From the NCBI GenBank assembly GCA_014218235.1, contig CM024755.1:37840713-37904712 (forward strand): a stretch of DNA of 64,000 bases. Reading direction: 5' to 3'. Every line of letters starts with the position of its first letter. The first letter of the stretch is position 1. Made by a program: the position numbers and the translations under genes. The DNA is from Colocasia esculenta. Lineage: Eukaryota; Streptophyta; Magnoliopsida; Alismatales; Araceae. Of the stretch, positions 46,411-56,713 are shown one piece after another. Under the pieces are notes generated by a model that had not been told where the DNA came from, ran no database searches, and worked only from the letters and a program-made list of their open reading frames with translations.

Positions 46411-47385
46411 TATAGTGGATAAAGCTACTGAGTTCTGCTTTCTAGAAGACCAAGATATTAAACACCCTGCAAGAATTTGACAAGTGCCACTGGTGCTTTT
46501 TCTATCTAATTTGCATCCAGCATAGTCAGCATCACTATATCCAATTAATTTAAATTCTGAACATCTAGGATACCATAGACCTAAATTACTGGTATTTATA
46601 AGATATCTAAAAATTCTTTTAACTGCATGAACGTGAGATTCTTTTGGATCAGCTTAGAATCTTGCACATAAACAAACACTGAACATTATATCTGGCTACT
46701 TGCAGTAAGATAGAGCAGTGATCCTATCATTCCTCTAAGATCTTTTGATCTACTTTTTAAAGGGGATCACTATCTAACTTAATTCCTGAGCTCATGGGTG
46801 TTCCTAAAGGCTTACATTTGTCAAAACCAAATTTAGTAAGTAAATCTGAAATGTATTTGGTTTGACGATGTGAGTCCCTTCCTTGGTCTGCTTGATTTGC
46901 AAGCCAAGAAAAATAATTTAGTTCACCCATCGACTCATTTCAAATTCATTTTGCATCAAATGTTCAAAGAATTGCAGAGTGATTCATTAGTAGAACCAAA
47001 ATAATATCATCAACATAAATTTGTAAATTAGGATTCCATCTGAATTTCTTTATAAATAAAGTACCTATCTACTTTTCCTCTTATAAAATCAGTGGAAATA
47101 AGATAAGCACTTAGTCTTTCATACCAAGCTCTTGGAGCTTGTTTCAAGCCATATAGGCTTTCTTTAAACGGAAAACATGATCAGGATGCTTAGGTCTTCA
47201 AATCCAGGAGGTGCTCAACATATACTTCTTCTTTAATAAAACCATTTAGAAAAGCACTTTTAAACTCCATATGAAATAGATTAATATTAAGAGAGCAAGC
47301 ATATGCTAATAAGATTCTAATTGCCTCTAATCCTAGCCACTGGAGCATAGGTTCATCAACATCTATGCCTCTCTTGGATATCCTT
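46411..47385 (-). pseudogene. Element D pol, reverse transcriptase segment
   Basis: Between elements E and C. Recognisable on the minus strand: RLEAIRILLAYACSLN, KSAFLNGFIKEEVYVEH (47380-47190), IYVDDIIF (around 47000), and a MSSGIKLDSD-type region near 46780. Compared with A, it has many one- or two-base deletions, so no frame stays open beyond about 60 codons. It joins 35325 on one side and 60376 on the other. Confidence 0.82.
47381..47385. repeat. Target-site duplication of element C (left copy)
   Basis: TCCTT, matched at 60371-60375. Confidence 0.92.
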
Positions 47386-47411
47386 TGTAGGATCGAGAAA
47401 TGATGTGCACA

Positions 47412-47707
47412 AGATCTAGAAGGGGGGTTGAATAGATCTAGGCCACTATTGCGGAAGCTTAGCCAATTTAGAAAAACTCTTTGAATCAGAGACAATTTGA
47501 AAACGAATTTCACAGATCTGAAGAGAGATTGAGTGAGTTGTGCAATAGGAGTGTGTGAACAAGTTAATTAGATGTGAATTCGAAAGATCCTATGCATGCA
47601 TCTAACGCAAGGAAATTCAAACCACAATCAGACCACTGCACAGAGATTTTTAGGTGGTTCGGAAATCACACCATGTGATTCCTACATCCACCCCTCACAC
47701 AGTGAGG
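47412..47707 (-). other. Leader RNA hairpins of LTR C (left)
   Basis: C-loop hairpin AGATCTA/TAGATCT (47412-47439). GGTGGTTC (47653-47660), stem B GGAAATCACA/TGTGATTCC (47661-47682), linker TACATCCACC, and stem A CCTCAC/GTGAGG (47693-47707). Confidence 0.72.
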
Positions 47708-48381
47708 ATCCACTATCAACTTGGATACACACACACTGGAGCCTGACAACTCCACCACAAAGAGTTCTACAACTCAACACAACACCTAGAGCAAGACTAC
47801 TCTAGACACTTGAGCACAATTGCTCAACCAAACTTGAGTGCGACGACTCAACCCTGAGCACACAGGCTCAAAACCACTGAGTACAACGACTCACAAACAC
47901 TTTGCTAGACAACAACACAAGATCCAGATCCTCTAGCTAAGATCTGATCTCAAAAGGTTCATTCAAGAGAATTGATGCAATGACACTGCACAATCTCTAG
48001 AACAACCAAGAAGACACAAGGGGAAATGAGAAATGGATTGAAAAGTCCTTGTTCTTCAGAAGACTCCCTTGTAGATGTCGAATTGTGAAGAGGCTTGATC
48101 TCTGGAAGTCCCAAGGCGATGCTCTGTAATTTGACCTTCAGGATCTTCCTCGAATTCTTCACAAAAGACTACTTCTACTTGATCTGCACCTTGGAAGTTG
48201 ATCCTACTGCTCCATCTTGGATCATATATCCCTTCTTGTGCTTGGAGATGATGGAATTGGAAAGAAGAAGCACAAGAGGATGCACGAACAGAGAGGAGAA
48301 CAGCTTTGCCGCCAAAAAGCTTCTGGAGAAATCTTGGAGGCTCTCTTCTGCTCTTTTGTTGGTTGGATGGCCAATTTGGGA

Positions 48382-48391
48382 CTATTTATAG
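48382..48391 (-). promoter_or_regulatory. TATA box of LTR C (left)
   Basis: Minus-strand CTATAAATAG, identical to that of LTR F. Confidence 0.75.
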
Positions 48392-48508
48392 TCCAAGATA
48401 CCCAAAGTACCCTTGGGGGTCGTGGGCACATGATCCAAGGCCGATCCACCAAATCCCTAGGGTGCCACATGTCCAGGAGAAACTTTAAGTCACAAACTTT
48501 CTGGAGTG

Positions 48509-48832
48509 TGTCGACCTGACTTGATCTAGTGTCGACACACTGTCCCAGACTGGCGGACTAACTTCCCTGGGAGAGGTCTCTAGTGTGACACCACTTCATC
48601 TCGTGTCGACACACTAGAGAGTACTGCAAAACAGGCCTTCTGGGAGAGGTCTCTAGTGTCGACACCATCTGGTTTAGTGTCGACACACTATCCAGGCCTG
48701 TTGACAGGGCTCACTGGGAACTGGGTCTAGTGTCGACCTGACTTGATCATGTGTCGACACTACTTGACCATTTCTTCATCTTTTGGCTTAGGGCTTGGAG
48801 CATTGTGTCGACACCAGTATGGGGTGTGTCGA
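48509..48832 (-). repeat. GTCGAC palindrome array in U3 of LTR C (left)
   Basis: Nine GTCGAC sites, mostly in CTAGTGTCGACAC or GTGTGTCGACAC contexts (TGTCGACA is an 8-base palindrome), plus one decayed site (AGTGTGACACC). The right LTR keeps that site as GTGTCGACACC. Confidence 0.92.
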
Positions 48833-49059
48833 CACTACCCTTGAACGAATTGTGTGTCCTTGAGAAATAAACATATAAATCATTAGTCCATTGATTTATC
48901 ATGAATATAAGTAATAAATGTGTTTGGAAACATGCTTTTTGAATGTGGTCTTAACATATGTGGTGCATCTAACATGTTCTAATTATTTTGCATTAAAATC
49001 ACACCTTGTCATCATCAAAATATGAGGGAAATGAATTGTCTTAACACTCAACCCAACAA

Positions 49060-49072
49060 TCTCCCCCTTTTT
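49060..49072 (-). other. Polypurine tract of element C
   Basis: Minus-strand AAAAAGGGGGAGA next to the 3' LTR; a second run lies at 49537-49547. Confidence 0.9.
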
Positions 49073-49569
49073 GATGATGGAAACATTAAGTTCATATGAA
49101 AATTTGAAGTTTCAATGAAATGTGATTTTAAGCTTTTATTTACTCAATCACTCAATTTGAAAAACATTGATTGGCACTGAGTTATGTTTCATTTCCTTTT
49201 TATTCACACTTGTCAAAGACCTTTGAAAATATTTTAGTAACATTTGAAATTTGCACACATTAGAGGCACAATGTTACTAGTGATGAACTATTTTCACAAA
49301 AGGCCAAGCAGCTTGACAAGCATCCATTCATTCGCATTCACATTCATGACATTCATTCAAAATTCAATCACATTCAAGAAAAAGATGTATCTTTTCATTT
49401 CAACCAACAAGTGTCATTTCATTCGTAAGGATATGTGCATTACAATCTTTCAAAAGGAAACATTTCAGAAAATCTTTACAATCATCCAAAGAGAAAAATA
49501 TCATTCCAAAAGAAGAACTTTCTTGCTTTCTATCTTTCTCCCCCTTTGACATCATCAAAATAAGATACA
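49073..49569 (-). other. 3' untranslated region of element C
   Basis: AT-rich, no gene. It ends at the second polypurine-like run just after the extra ORF stop. Confidence 0.6.
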
Positions 49570-51555
49570 TTAAGTAGGAGGAGGAGGAGGAATTGGAAGG
49601 AGAATGGCTTCGATGGACTTAAGTCTGGAGTCCATAGCATGAAGATTTGAATGAAGTTGCTTCTGCATGGTGGATAGTCTAGTGTGAACAATCTCTTCCA
49701 GCCGTTGACTATTATCAGACATGGTATACTGAAGTGAGGACAAGTCAACTGAAGAAGGTTGTGCACTAGAAGATGAACTGCCAAGTCCATACTTGTTGAT
49801 GTTCTTCAGCTCCTTCTTGAGGTCAGTCATTTCACTGTCAATGTGAGCTGATAGATTTTTCATGCTTTTCAGGTCATCAACTAGATGAGCAAAGGATAAT
49901 CTTGTCTTGGAAATTTGAGTCAATGTTTCCTTGGTGTTGAACACATCAGCCTGGGAATTTGCCAAAATTCCCTGAAGAACCTTTTCTAACTTATCTTGAT
50001 GCTCCTTCAGCTTAAGAGAAGCATCTGCCAAGGTTCCAATCAACCTATTAAATCTTTGTACTACATGGTCTGAAGCTGCTTTTTGCTCAATGAATTTTGC
50101 AGACATTGTATTCTCCAACCTCTGTACCTTCAATTCAAAATTCTCTGTCATGTGCTGAATGGAAGTGTTGAAGGCATCAAATTTTTCATTCAGAAAGGAG
50201 TATAATTCTGGTGGTACAGAAGGTCCACCAAAGGTATATGAGGTTTGAGCTTGAGGTTGGGAAGTGAAGGTATGAGTATCCTTGGCAAGATGAGTGGGTG
50301 AAGAGGTGTGAAATGGAGGAGTGAGAGGTGCATCCTGGGGTAGATGAACTTCAGTTTCAATTTGAGGCTGATCCTCAGGAGCAAGGGGCTGTTCCTCTGG
50401 AATGTAAGGCTGGTCCTCATTAGCTTGAGGCTGGTCCTCATTAGCTGGAGGCTGGTCCTCAGGAGGTGGTATCACTACCTCTGGAGTCACTGGGGCCTCA
50501 ACAACTACTGGCCCTCTCCTCACTTGGTCACCCTCAAGTCTGAATCCCATAAACTTTTGGACATGCTTGAAGTAGTAGATGTTGGATTTGGGAATTGACT
50601 GAGATTTCTCATTATCTAGAGACACACCGAAATGCTTAAAGACTGGAGTCAAGTGAGTAGCATAAGGAAGAGACCTATGGAGATCTTTCCTGGTTGTCTC
50701 AGAAATTATTTAGCACATGATTACATGGATGTTAATTTTGATGTTCTTCTTCATGCAGTAAATCACACATCGCTGGATGTCAGTGAGTCTGTCCCTGCCA
50801 CCACCTTGGGGTGTGATAATAGTGGTGAGGATGTGGTGAGTGAGCCTCAACACTGGAGGAAAGGTGTTAGTGTTGAATTTTGTAACATGAGTTTGTTTAG
50901 GGTCAGACTCATCAGAAGGAAGACCAGTCAAAAGGGAGTAAGCTTCATGAAGATTAAACTTAAAAGTGTGATAATCTGTACCCTCATCAGGAACTTTGAA
51001 CAAAGTAGCAGCCAAAGCAATAGGCATGTCTATCTGAACACCTTTAACTTCTGACTTATACCCCTCATCATTGCATTCCAAATTAGAGTAAAATTCTTGG
51101 ACAAGTCTGGGGTATATGGTTCGAAATTCAGAGATGAATGACATCCAAGACTGAAACTTGAAGAATTCCATGACTTCTGAAAATGCAGCAATCAGTTCAC
51201 TGTCGGTTAAATCCATTGCCCTAGGTTTCAGAATGGTCTTCCCTTCATTGACTGATTTGGAAGGAGTTGCGTCAGATGGATGGGAAGACCCAGATGATGA
51301 CGAGGATGACGCCTCAGATGCTTCAGGAGAAGAAACCAGAATTTGTCTCCTAGGGTTTGTAGACCCCCTACCCCTAACAGAGGATGTCCTACCTCTCTTG
51401 GCAGAAGAAGGAGATGCAGAGGAAGGCCCTGGCTGCTCCACAGGGTCATGGCGTCTCTTGCTTCTCCTCTCAGTAGGTGGTGCTTCTTCCGTCGGAATGG
51501 GCCTAGCTGTTGCCCTGGACCTTGCTCTACGGCGAGGGGCCTGCTTGGGGGCCAT
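49570..51555 (-). pseudogene. Element C extra ORF (plant transposon-protein-like), one stop
   Basis: Start MAPKQAPRRRARSRATA at 51555, preferred over the upstream in-frame ATG at 51696 because it aligns with the MAS starts in A and D. A single TAA at 50710-50712 interrupts a frame of about 660 codons. The basic, Arg/Ser/Pro-rich N-terminus (RRSKRR, SSAKRGRTSS) suggests a nuclear or nucleic-acid-binding role. The domain has YPRLVQEFYSNLE, EVKGVQIDM and HHILTTIITPQGG; after the stop it resumes in frame with SLPYATHLTPVFKHFGV. A repeated acidic EDQPQ/EDQP segment follows, then a coiled coil (ELYSFLNEKFDAFNTSIQ onward) and a Pro-rich end. The C-terminal half differs from A and D. Function unknown. 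Confidence 0.75.
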
Positions 51556-53257
51556 GGAAGCGAGAGAGAGTGGAAGAGCAGAGGATGGAGAGGAAGGAAT
51601 GAAGGGAAGAAGAACAAGGATGGGTTGGAGGAGGGAAGAAGGTGGAATGGTTGCCGTTTTCAAAGGTGGAAGGCGGCCATGGGGTCGACCTTGCATATAA
51701 AAAGGGGTTTCGGAGGTGCAATGTCCTGCATGAACAAGAAGACCCTAACCGGCACCCACGACTTGAATCACCCTGGCAGGGGTATGTGTCGACACTAGAA
51801 GAGGTTAGTGTCGACCTGGGCTGAAGTGTGTCGACACTAGATGGAGGTAGTGTCGACCTGGCCTGATGAAAAGTTGAGATGTGAGAATGGGAAAATTTGG
51901 TGAGCTTTGGGACATCTTTAAAATGATAAACAATGGGTGGAATTAACATTTCAAGGATTTTTAAGAGGCTAAAAAATTCATTTGTCATATTTCGCAGAAA
52001 TTCAACACAATTCAAGTTTGACACAACATCCAACAGGATATGATCATTCAGTGACTTGAGCCAATAAAATGATGATTTGATGGATATAATACATCCAACA
52101 ATCAACTACAAACTACCATATTCTTCAAATCCAAAGAAATAAAAATTATTTTAGAATGAAATCCAGTGTGTTGAAAGTAAACAAGTTTTTATAAAAAACA
52201 ACTTGATGATGGATAGAGATGATTCTTTTAAACAATTCTCCTTTGATAGACATTTTTGTTTTTGAATCAAACTATCAAATGTGATAAATCTTGTTCACTC
52301 AAGAACTAATACTTTTTACACACCATAGTCCCCGGATACTAAAGATTTACCTATTATCAAGTCTCAAGGGATAAATGATGACATTTTGACATGAAAATAT
52401 ACGTTTATCAAACGCCGATATTTCCAGTTACTCAGTCATCATCAAAAAAATATAGAGCAATTTTTTTATTATGTATTTTTTATTTTGAACCCCTTTGAGC
52501 AGAGATAGCAGTAATGCCTCATGACATACATGGCACTTCATTCATTGTGAAGGTGTGTAGTTTCTCAGCATATGTGCCATTGCTCTGTTGAATTATCAGT
52601 TTTTGGAAAGTTTTGTAAGATTGAAATCATTTATATCCAACATCAGTTGCAAACAAAGAAATGTTTAAATTCAAAGTACACATTATCCTTCAGTCTTTGA
52701 AAGAGATTTGAATTTCTGTAGTTTTGAAGAATATAGGTGAGAGTTGACAAAAATATAGTAGATCACTCAAAGAATCATTTTGAGACTCTAGACACCTAAA
52801 TGAGGACATCATGCAAGGAAATTGATGTAATTCAAGAAGAGTTTGAATTTTTCAAAAGAAATGACTTGTGAATTCTCTAGCTCCCCCTGAGATGAGGATT
52901 CCAACCACCTTTTCATCAAATAAAGATATGCATATTTGAAATCAAAAATGATTCTCTTTGAACAACAAAAGCCCCCCCTCAACAATTGCATATTCATTTC
53001 TTGGTACTTGGCGGAGACATATACTCTCGCATAGTGAAAGTGTCCACACAAGCATAAGTTGTCCTTCTCCAAGTCACCATTTGATATACCAAGAAAATCA
53101 ACACAATGTGAGTGGAAGAATTCATTGTCAAAAAGAAATGGAAGTGAAATTGAGAGAGATATGAACAATATGAATCAAGGAAGCAAAGGATAATGATGAT
53201 GCAAAGAACTCCCCCTCAGAAAATGCCTAACACTCAACCCAATCCCAATGAGAGAGA
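51556..53257 (-). promoter_or_regulatory. Spacer upstream of the element C extra ORF, with GTCGAC array
   Basis: Five GTCGAC sites (51684, 51788, 51810, 51830, 51852) lie 130-300 bases upstream of the extra ORF ATG, in the same TGTCGACACTAG / GTGTCGACCTGG contexts as the LTR. A weak TATA-like CCTTTTTATATGC lies at about 51694-51706 in sense. The rest, up to pol, is AT-rich, shares a segment with element B (52950-53130) and has GAGGGGGAG-like runs near 52885, 52972 and 53208. No other gene seen. Confidence 0.5.
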
Positions 53258-56200
53258 TCAAGAAAATGGACATTTACAAAGGCCAAGTTCTCTCCTCAAA
53301 GATGAGAATCTACTGTCAGGAAGAGGTTTGGTGAAGATGTCAGCAATTTGTTTTTCAGTTTCTATGAAGTGGAGTTCAAAGGATTTCTTTGCTACCTCAT
53401 CTCTCAAGAAATGATGCCTAATTTCAATATGTTTTGTTCTGGAATGCTGAATGGGGTTTTTAGATAGGTTTATGGCACTTGTGTTGTCACAAAGAATGGG
53501 AACACAACCTAACTCTTGGTTATAATCAAGAAGTTGATGTTTCACCCAAAGAATTTGAGTTCCACATCTACCTGCTGCAACATACTCAGCCTCTGCAGTT
53601 GATAGAGCAACTGAGTGTTGCTTCTTAGAAGCCCAAGAGATTAGGCACCCACCTAAGTATAAACACAAGCCACTTGTGCTTTTTCTATCTAATTTACATC
53701 CAGCATAATCAGCATCACAATAGGCAATCAAATCTAACTTGCAACCAGCAGGATACCAAATTCCAATATCACATGTTCCAACAAGATACTTGAAAATTCT
53801 TTTAACAGCTAACATGTGACTTTCCTTAGGATTTGATTGAAATCTAGCACACAAACACAACTAAACTGAATATCAGGTCTAGAAGTTGTAAGATAGAGAG
53901 AGAGCCAATCATACCTCTGTATGTCTTTGGGTCTACTGACTTACCAAGTGAGTCTTCTTCTAGCTTAGCATTAATTGCAATGGGTGTGCTTGAATGCTTG
54001 AGGTTTTGGAAGTCAAACCTTTTCAGAAGTTCCTTGACATACTTGGTTTGACTTATGAAGATCCCCTCATTTGTTTGGTTAACCTGCAATCCCAAGAAAA
54101 ACTGTAAGTCTCCCATTAAACTCATTTCAAATTCAGTTTTTATTTGATTTGCAAATTCAGTACACATGCTCTTATTGGTTGATCCAAATATTATGTCATC
54201 AACATAAATTTAGACTGCAATTATTTGTTTATTAACTATTTTTGTGAACAATGTTTGATCAACATTTCCTCTAGAATATCTTTTTTCAAGCAAAAAAAGA
54301 ACTCAAACGGTCATACCAAGCTCTTGGAGCTTGTTTAAGACCATAGAGAGCCTTATGAAGCTTGAAAACATGATTAGGATGTTTTTCATTTTTAAATCCT
54401 GGAGGTTGTTCAACAAAAACTTTTTCCTTTATGTATCCATTTAGAAATGTACTTTTGACATCCATTTGATAAACTTTAAAATTCATGGAGGATGCAAAAG
54501 TAAGGAAAATTCTAACAGCTTCTAGTCTAGCTACAGGGGCATATGATTCTTCAAAGTCAATTCCAAATTCTTGATTGTACCCCTTTGCAACTAGCCTAGT
54601 TTTATTTCTAATGACTTGACCATTTTCATTCAATTTATTTCTAAAAACCCATGTAGTGCCAATGACTGTTTGGTCACTAGGTCTAGGTACTAATTCCCAT
54701 ACTTGATTTCTTTCAAATTGATGAAGTTCATCATGCATTGCATTGATCCATTCAGAACTTAATAAAGCTTCATCAATTGACTTTGGTTCAATTTGGAAAT
54801 TAGAGCTAGTGGGTCTTCATCAATAACATGCATGAATGATGATCTAGTCCTAACTCTATCATGCAAATTGCCAACGACATTTTCCAATGGGTGATCTCTC
54901 AAAAATCTATGCTCAGAAATTACCTGTTGAGGGGTACTTAAATCTGGAACAACATTACCTGATCCACTTGAAGATGGTGACTGGATGTTCAAGTTCTCAC
55001 CAATGTCTTCAAGTTCCTCAACAGTTGGTGAAGAGTCCACAATGAAATCATCCTCTTCACTGTCTTGACTTTCCCTGCAAGATTTAGAACTATTAGTTGA
55101 AAGGAATTTTCATCAAAGATAACATGTGGAGACTCTTCAACAGTTTTATTTTTGAGATTGTACACTCTGAAAGCTCTTGACACTTCAGAATAGCCAAGAA
55201 AGATGGCTTCTTGACTTTTAGCATCAAACTTGTCAAGATTTTCTTTATTATTGTTGTGTACAAAACATTTACACCCAAAGATTTTGAAGTAAGACACAAT
55301 TGGCTTTTTATCTTTCAACAATTCATAAGGGGTTTTCCTGATTTTTTGTCTGACCAATGCTCCATTGAGAATGTAGGTTGCTGTATTTACAGCTTCAGCC
55401 CAGAAGGGTTTGGGCAAATTGCTTTCAAGGAGCATGGATCTAGCCATTTCCACAAGAGTTCTATTCTTTCTTTCCACAACTCCATTTTGTTCTGGAGTTC
55501 TTGGTGAAGAAAACTTGTGAAATATGTGAAATTCAGCACATAAATCAGAAAATGATTTGTTTTCAAACTCACCCCCATGATCAGTCAATATGTTTTTGAT
55601 TTTATATGGAAAATTTGTTAAGGCAGTGGTACAGAAATTCCTGAACTCAAGGCAAGTATCACTTTTGTGGGACAAGAAGATAACCCAGGTAAATCTGGTA
55701 AAATCATCAATGATCACAAACCCATATCTCTTGCCACAGACTTAGAATTCTTGATGGGCCAAAGAGGTCCATGTGAAGTAATTCTAGTGGCCTAGATGTG
55801 AGTACCTCATTGAAGGTTTTAAAAGATTTCCTGGTTTGTTTTCCTTGGGCACAAATCCCACAAACTTGATTTTCAATATTAGAAAAAGATTTAGGAAGAT
55901 CCTTAACCAAATTCAGCCTTAACAATTTATTCATTGTTCTGAAACTTGCATGGCCAAGTCTTTTGTGCCAAGTCCATGCAATTTCATCTTTATTGGCAAC
56001 AAAGCAAAGATTTTCAGAAAAGTTTTTATGGAGGTTGATCATGTAAACATTGTTTTCCCTTTTTCCAAAGAATTTTATTTATCAGTTGATGAATCAATTA
56101 TCTTACAGAAATCAGATTCAAACACAACTTTGTGACCTTTGTCACATAGTTGGCTAATACTCAGCAAATTGTAATTTAACCCATCAACTAACAAACATTA

Positions 56201-56664
56201 TCAACAGAGTTTGAGGAAGATTGACCAACCTTTCCAGATCCAATGATCTTTCCTTTATTTTTACCTCCAAAAGTTACTGAACCTCCCTCCTTCTCAATCA
56301 GGAATGAAAATTTGGCTTTGTCTCCAGTCATGTGTCCTAAACACCCACTATCAAGGAACAACACGTTTGAATTGGGTGCACGACCTTCCTGCAAAATCAA
56401 TCAGTGGAGAGAAGATTTTGGTACCCAAACAGCGTTGGGACCATCAGAATGTTTGAACACAGTCATCAAATCTTTTCTCACCCAAATCTGATTTGTTTTT
56501 GATTTTTGTGTTGTTTCAGTGGTGTTCTTTGTCTTTTTCAATTTGTTCTTTCCCTTAGGAATGAAAACACCAGTGTTCTTGTTTTCAGTAGGAGGGGAGT
56601 TTTTCATTTGAACATGAAAGTTTGGTTGAGGTGGTGGAATCCAAGGGTTTTGTTGGTACATCAA
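53258..56664 (-). pseudogene. Element C pol (protease-integrase-RT-RNase H)
   Basis: Blocks in order: linker VWVRKDLMTVFKHSDGPNAV (56664-56401); protease LFLDSGCLGHMTGD (56400-56188); pre-integrase HKRLGHASFRTM...CGICAQGKQ (56042-55707); integrase IIDDFTRFTW, LTDHGGEF, GVVERKNRTLVEMARS (55717-54989); RT WVFRNKLNENGQ and KSTFLNGYIKE (54738-54286) with IYVDD intact near 54195 but preceded by a stop; RT end (54167-53844); RNase H (53860-53258) with ALSTAEAEYVAAG and LCDNTSAINLSKNPIQHSR. Blocks lie in different frames, giving six or more frame changes. It cannot make a polyprotein. Confidence 0.92.
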
Positions 56665-56713
56665 AAATTTGGATAGAAGAATTTAGGGTGATCCTTTGAA
56701 TTTTTCTTATTTT

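Larger units (their letters stand above)
47386..49058 (-). repeat. 3' LTR of element C (1673 bp)
   Basis: Plus-strand ends TGTAGGATCGAG...CAACCCAACA. Contains hairpins, a TATA box (minus CTATAAATAG, 48382-48391) and nine GTCGAC palindromes (48509-48832). In the first roughly 330 bases it differs from the right LTR by about five substitutions and three single-base indels. Open frames at 48095-48519 repeat in the other LTR and are not genes. Confidence 0.93.

Noticed and set aside
48095..48519. Overlapping plus-strand frames of 60-100 codons, repeated at 59403-59829
   Set aside because: LTR sequence of element C duplicated in both LTRs, antisense to the element.
49570..51696. Viral envelope gene in element C (also in A and D)
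   Set aside because: No signal peptide, transmembrane anchor or fusion-like segment in the aligned proteins. The hydrophobic stretch upstream of the MAPKQ start lies in probable leader and is not shared by D.
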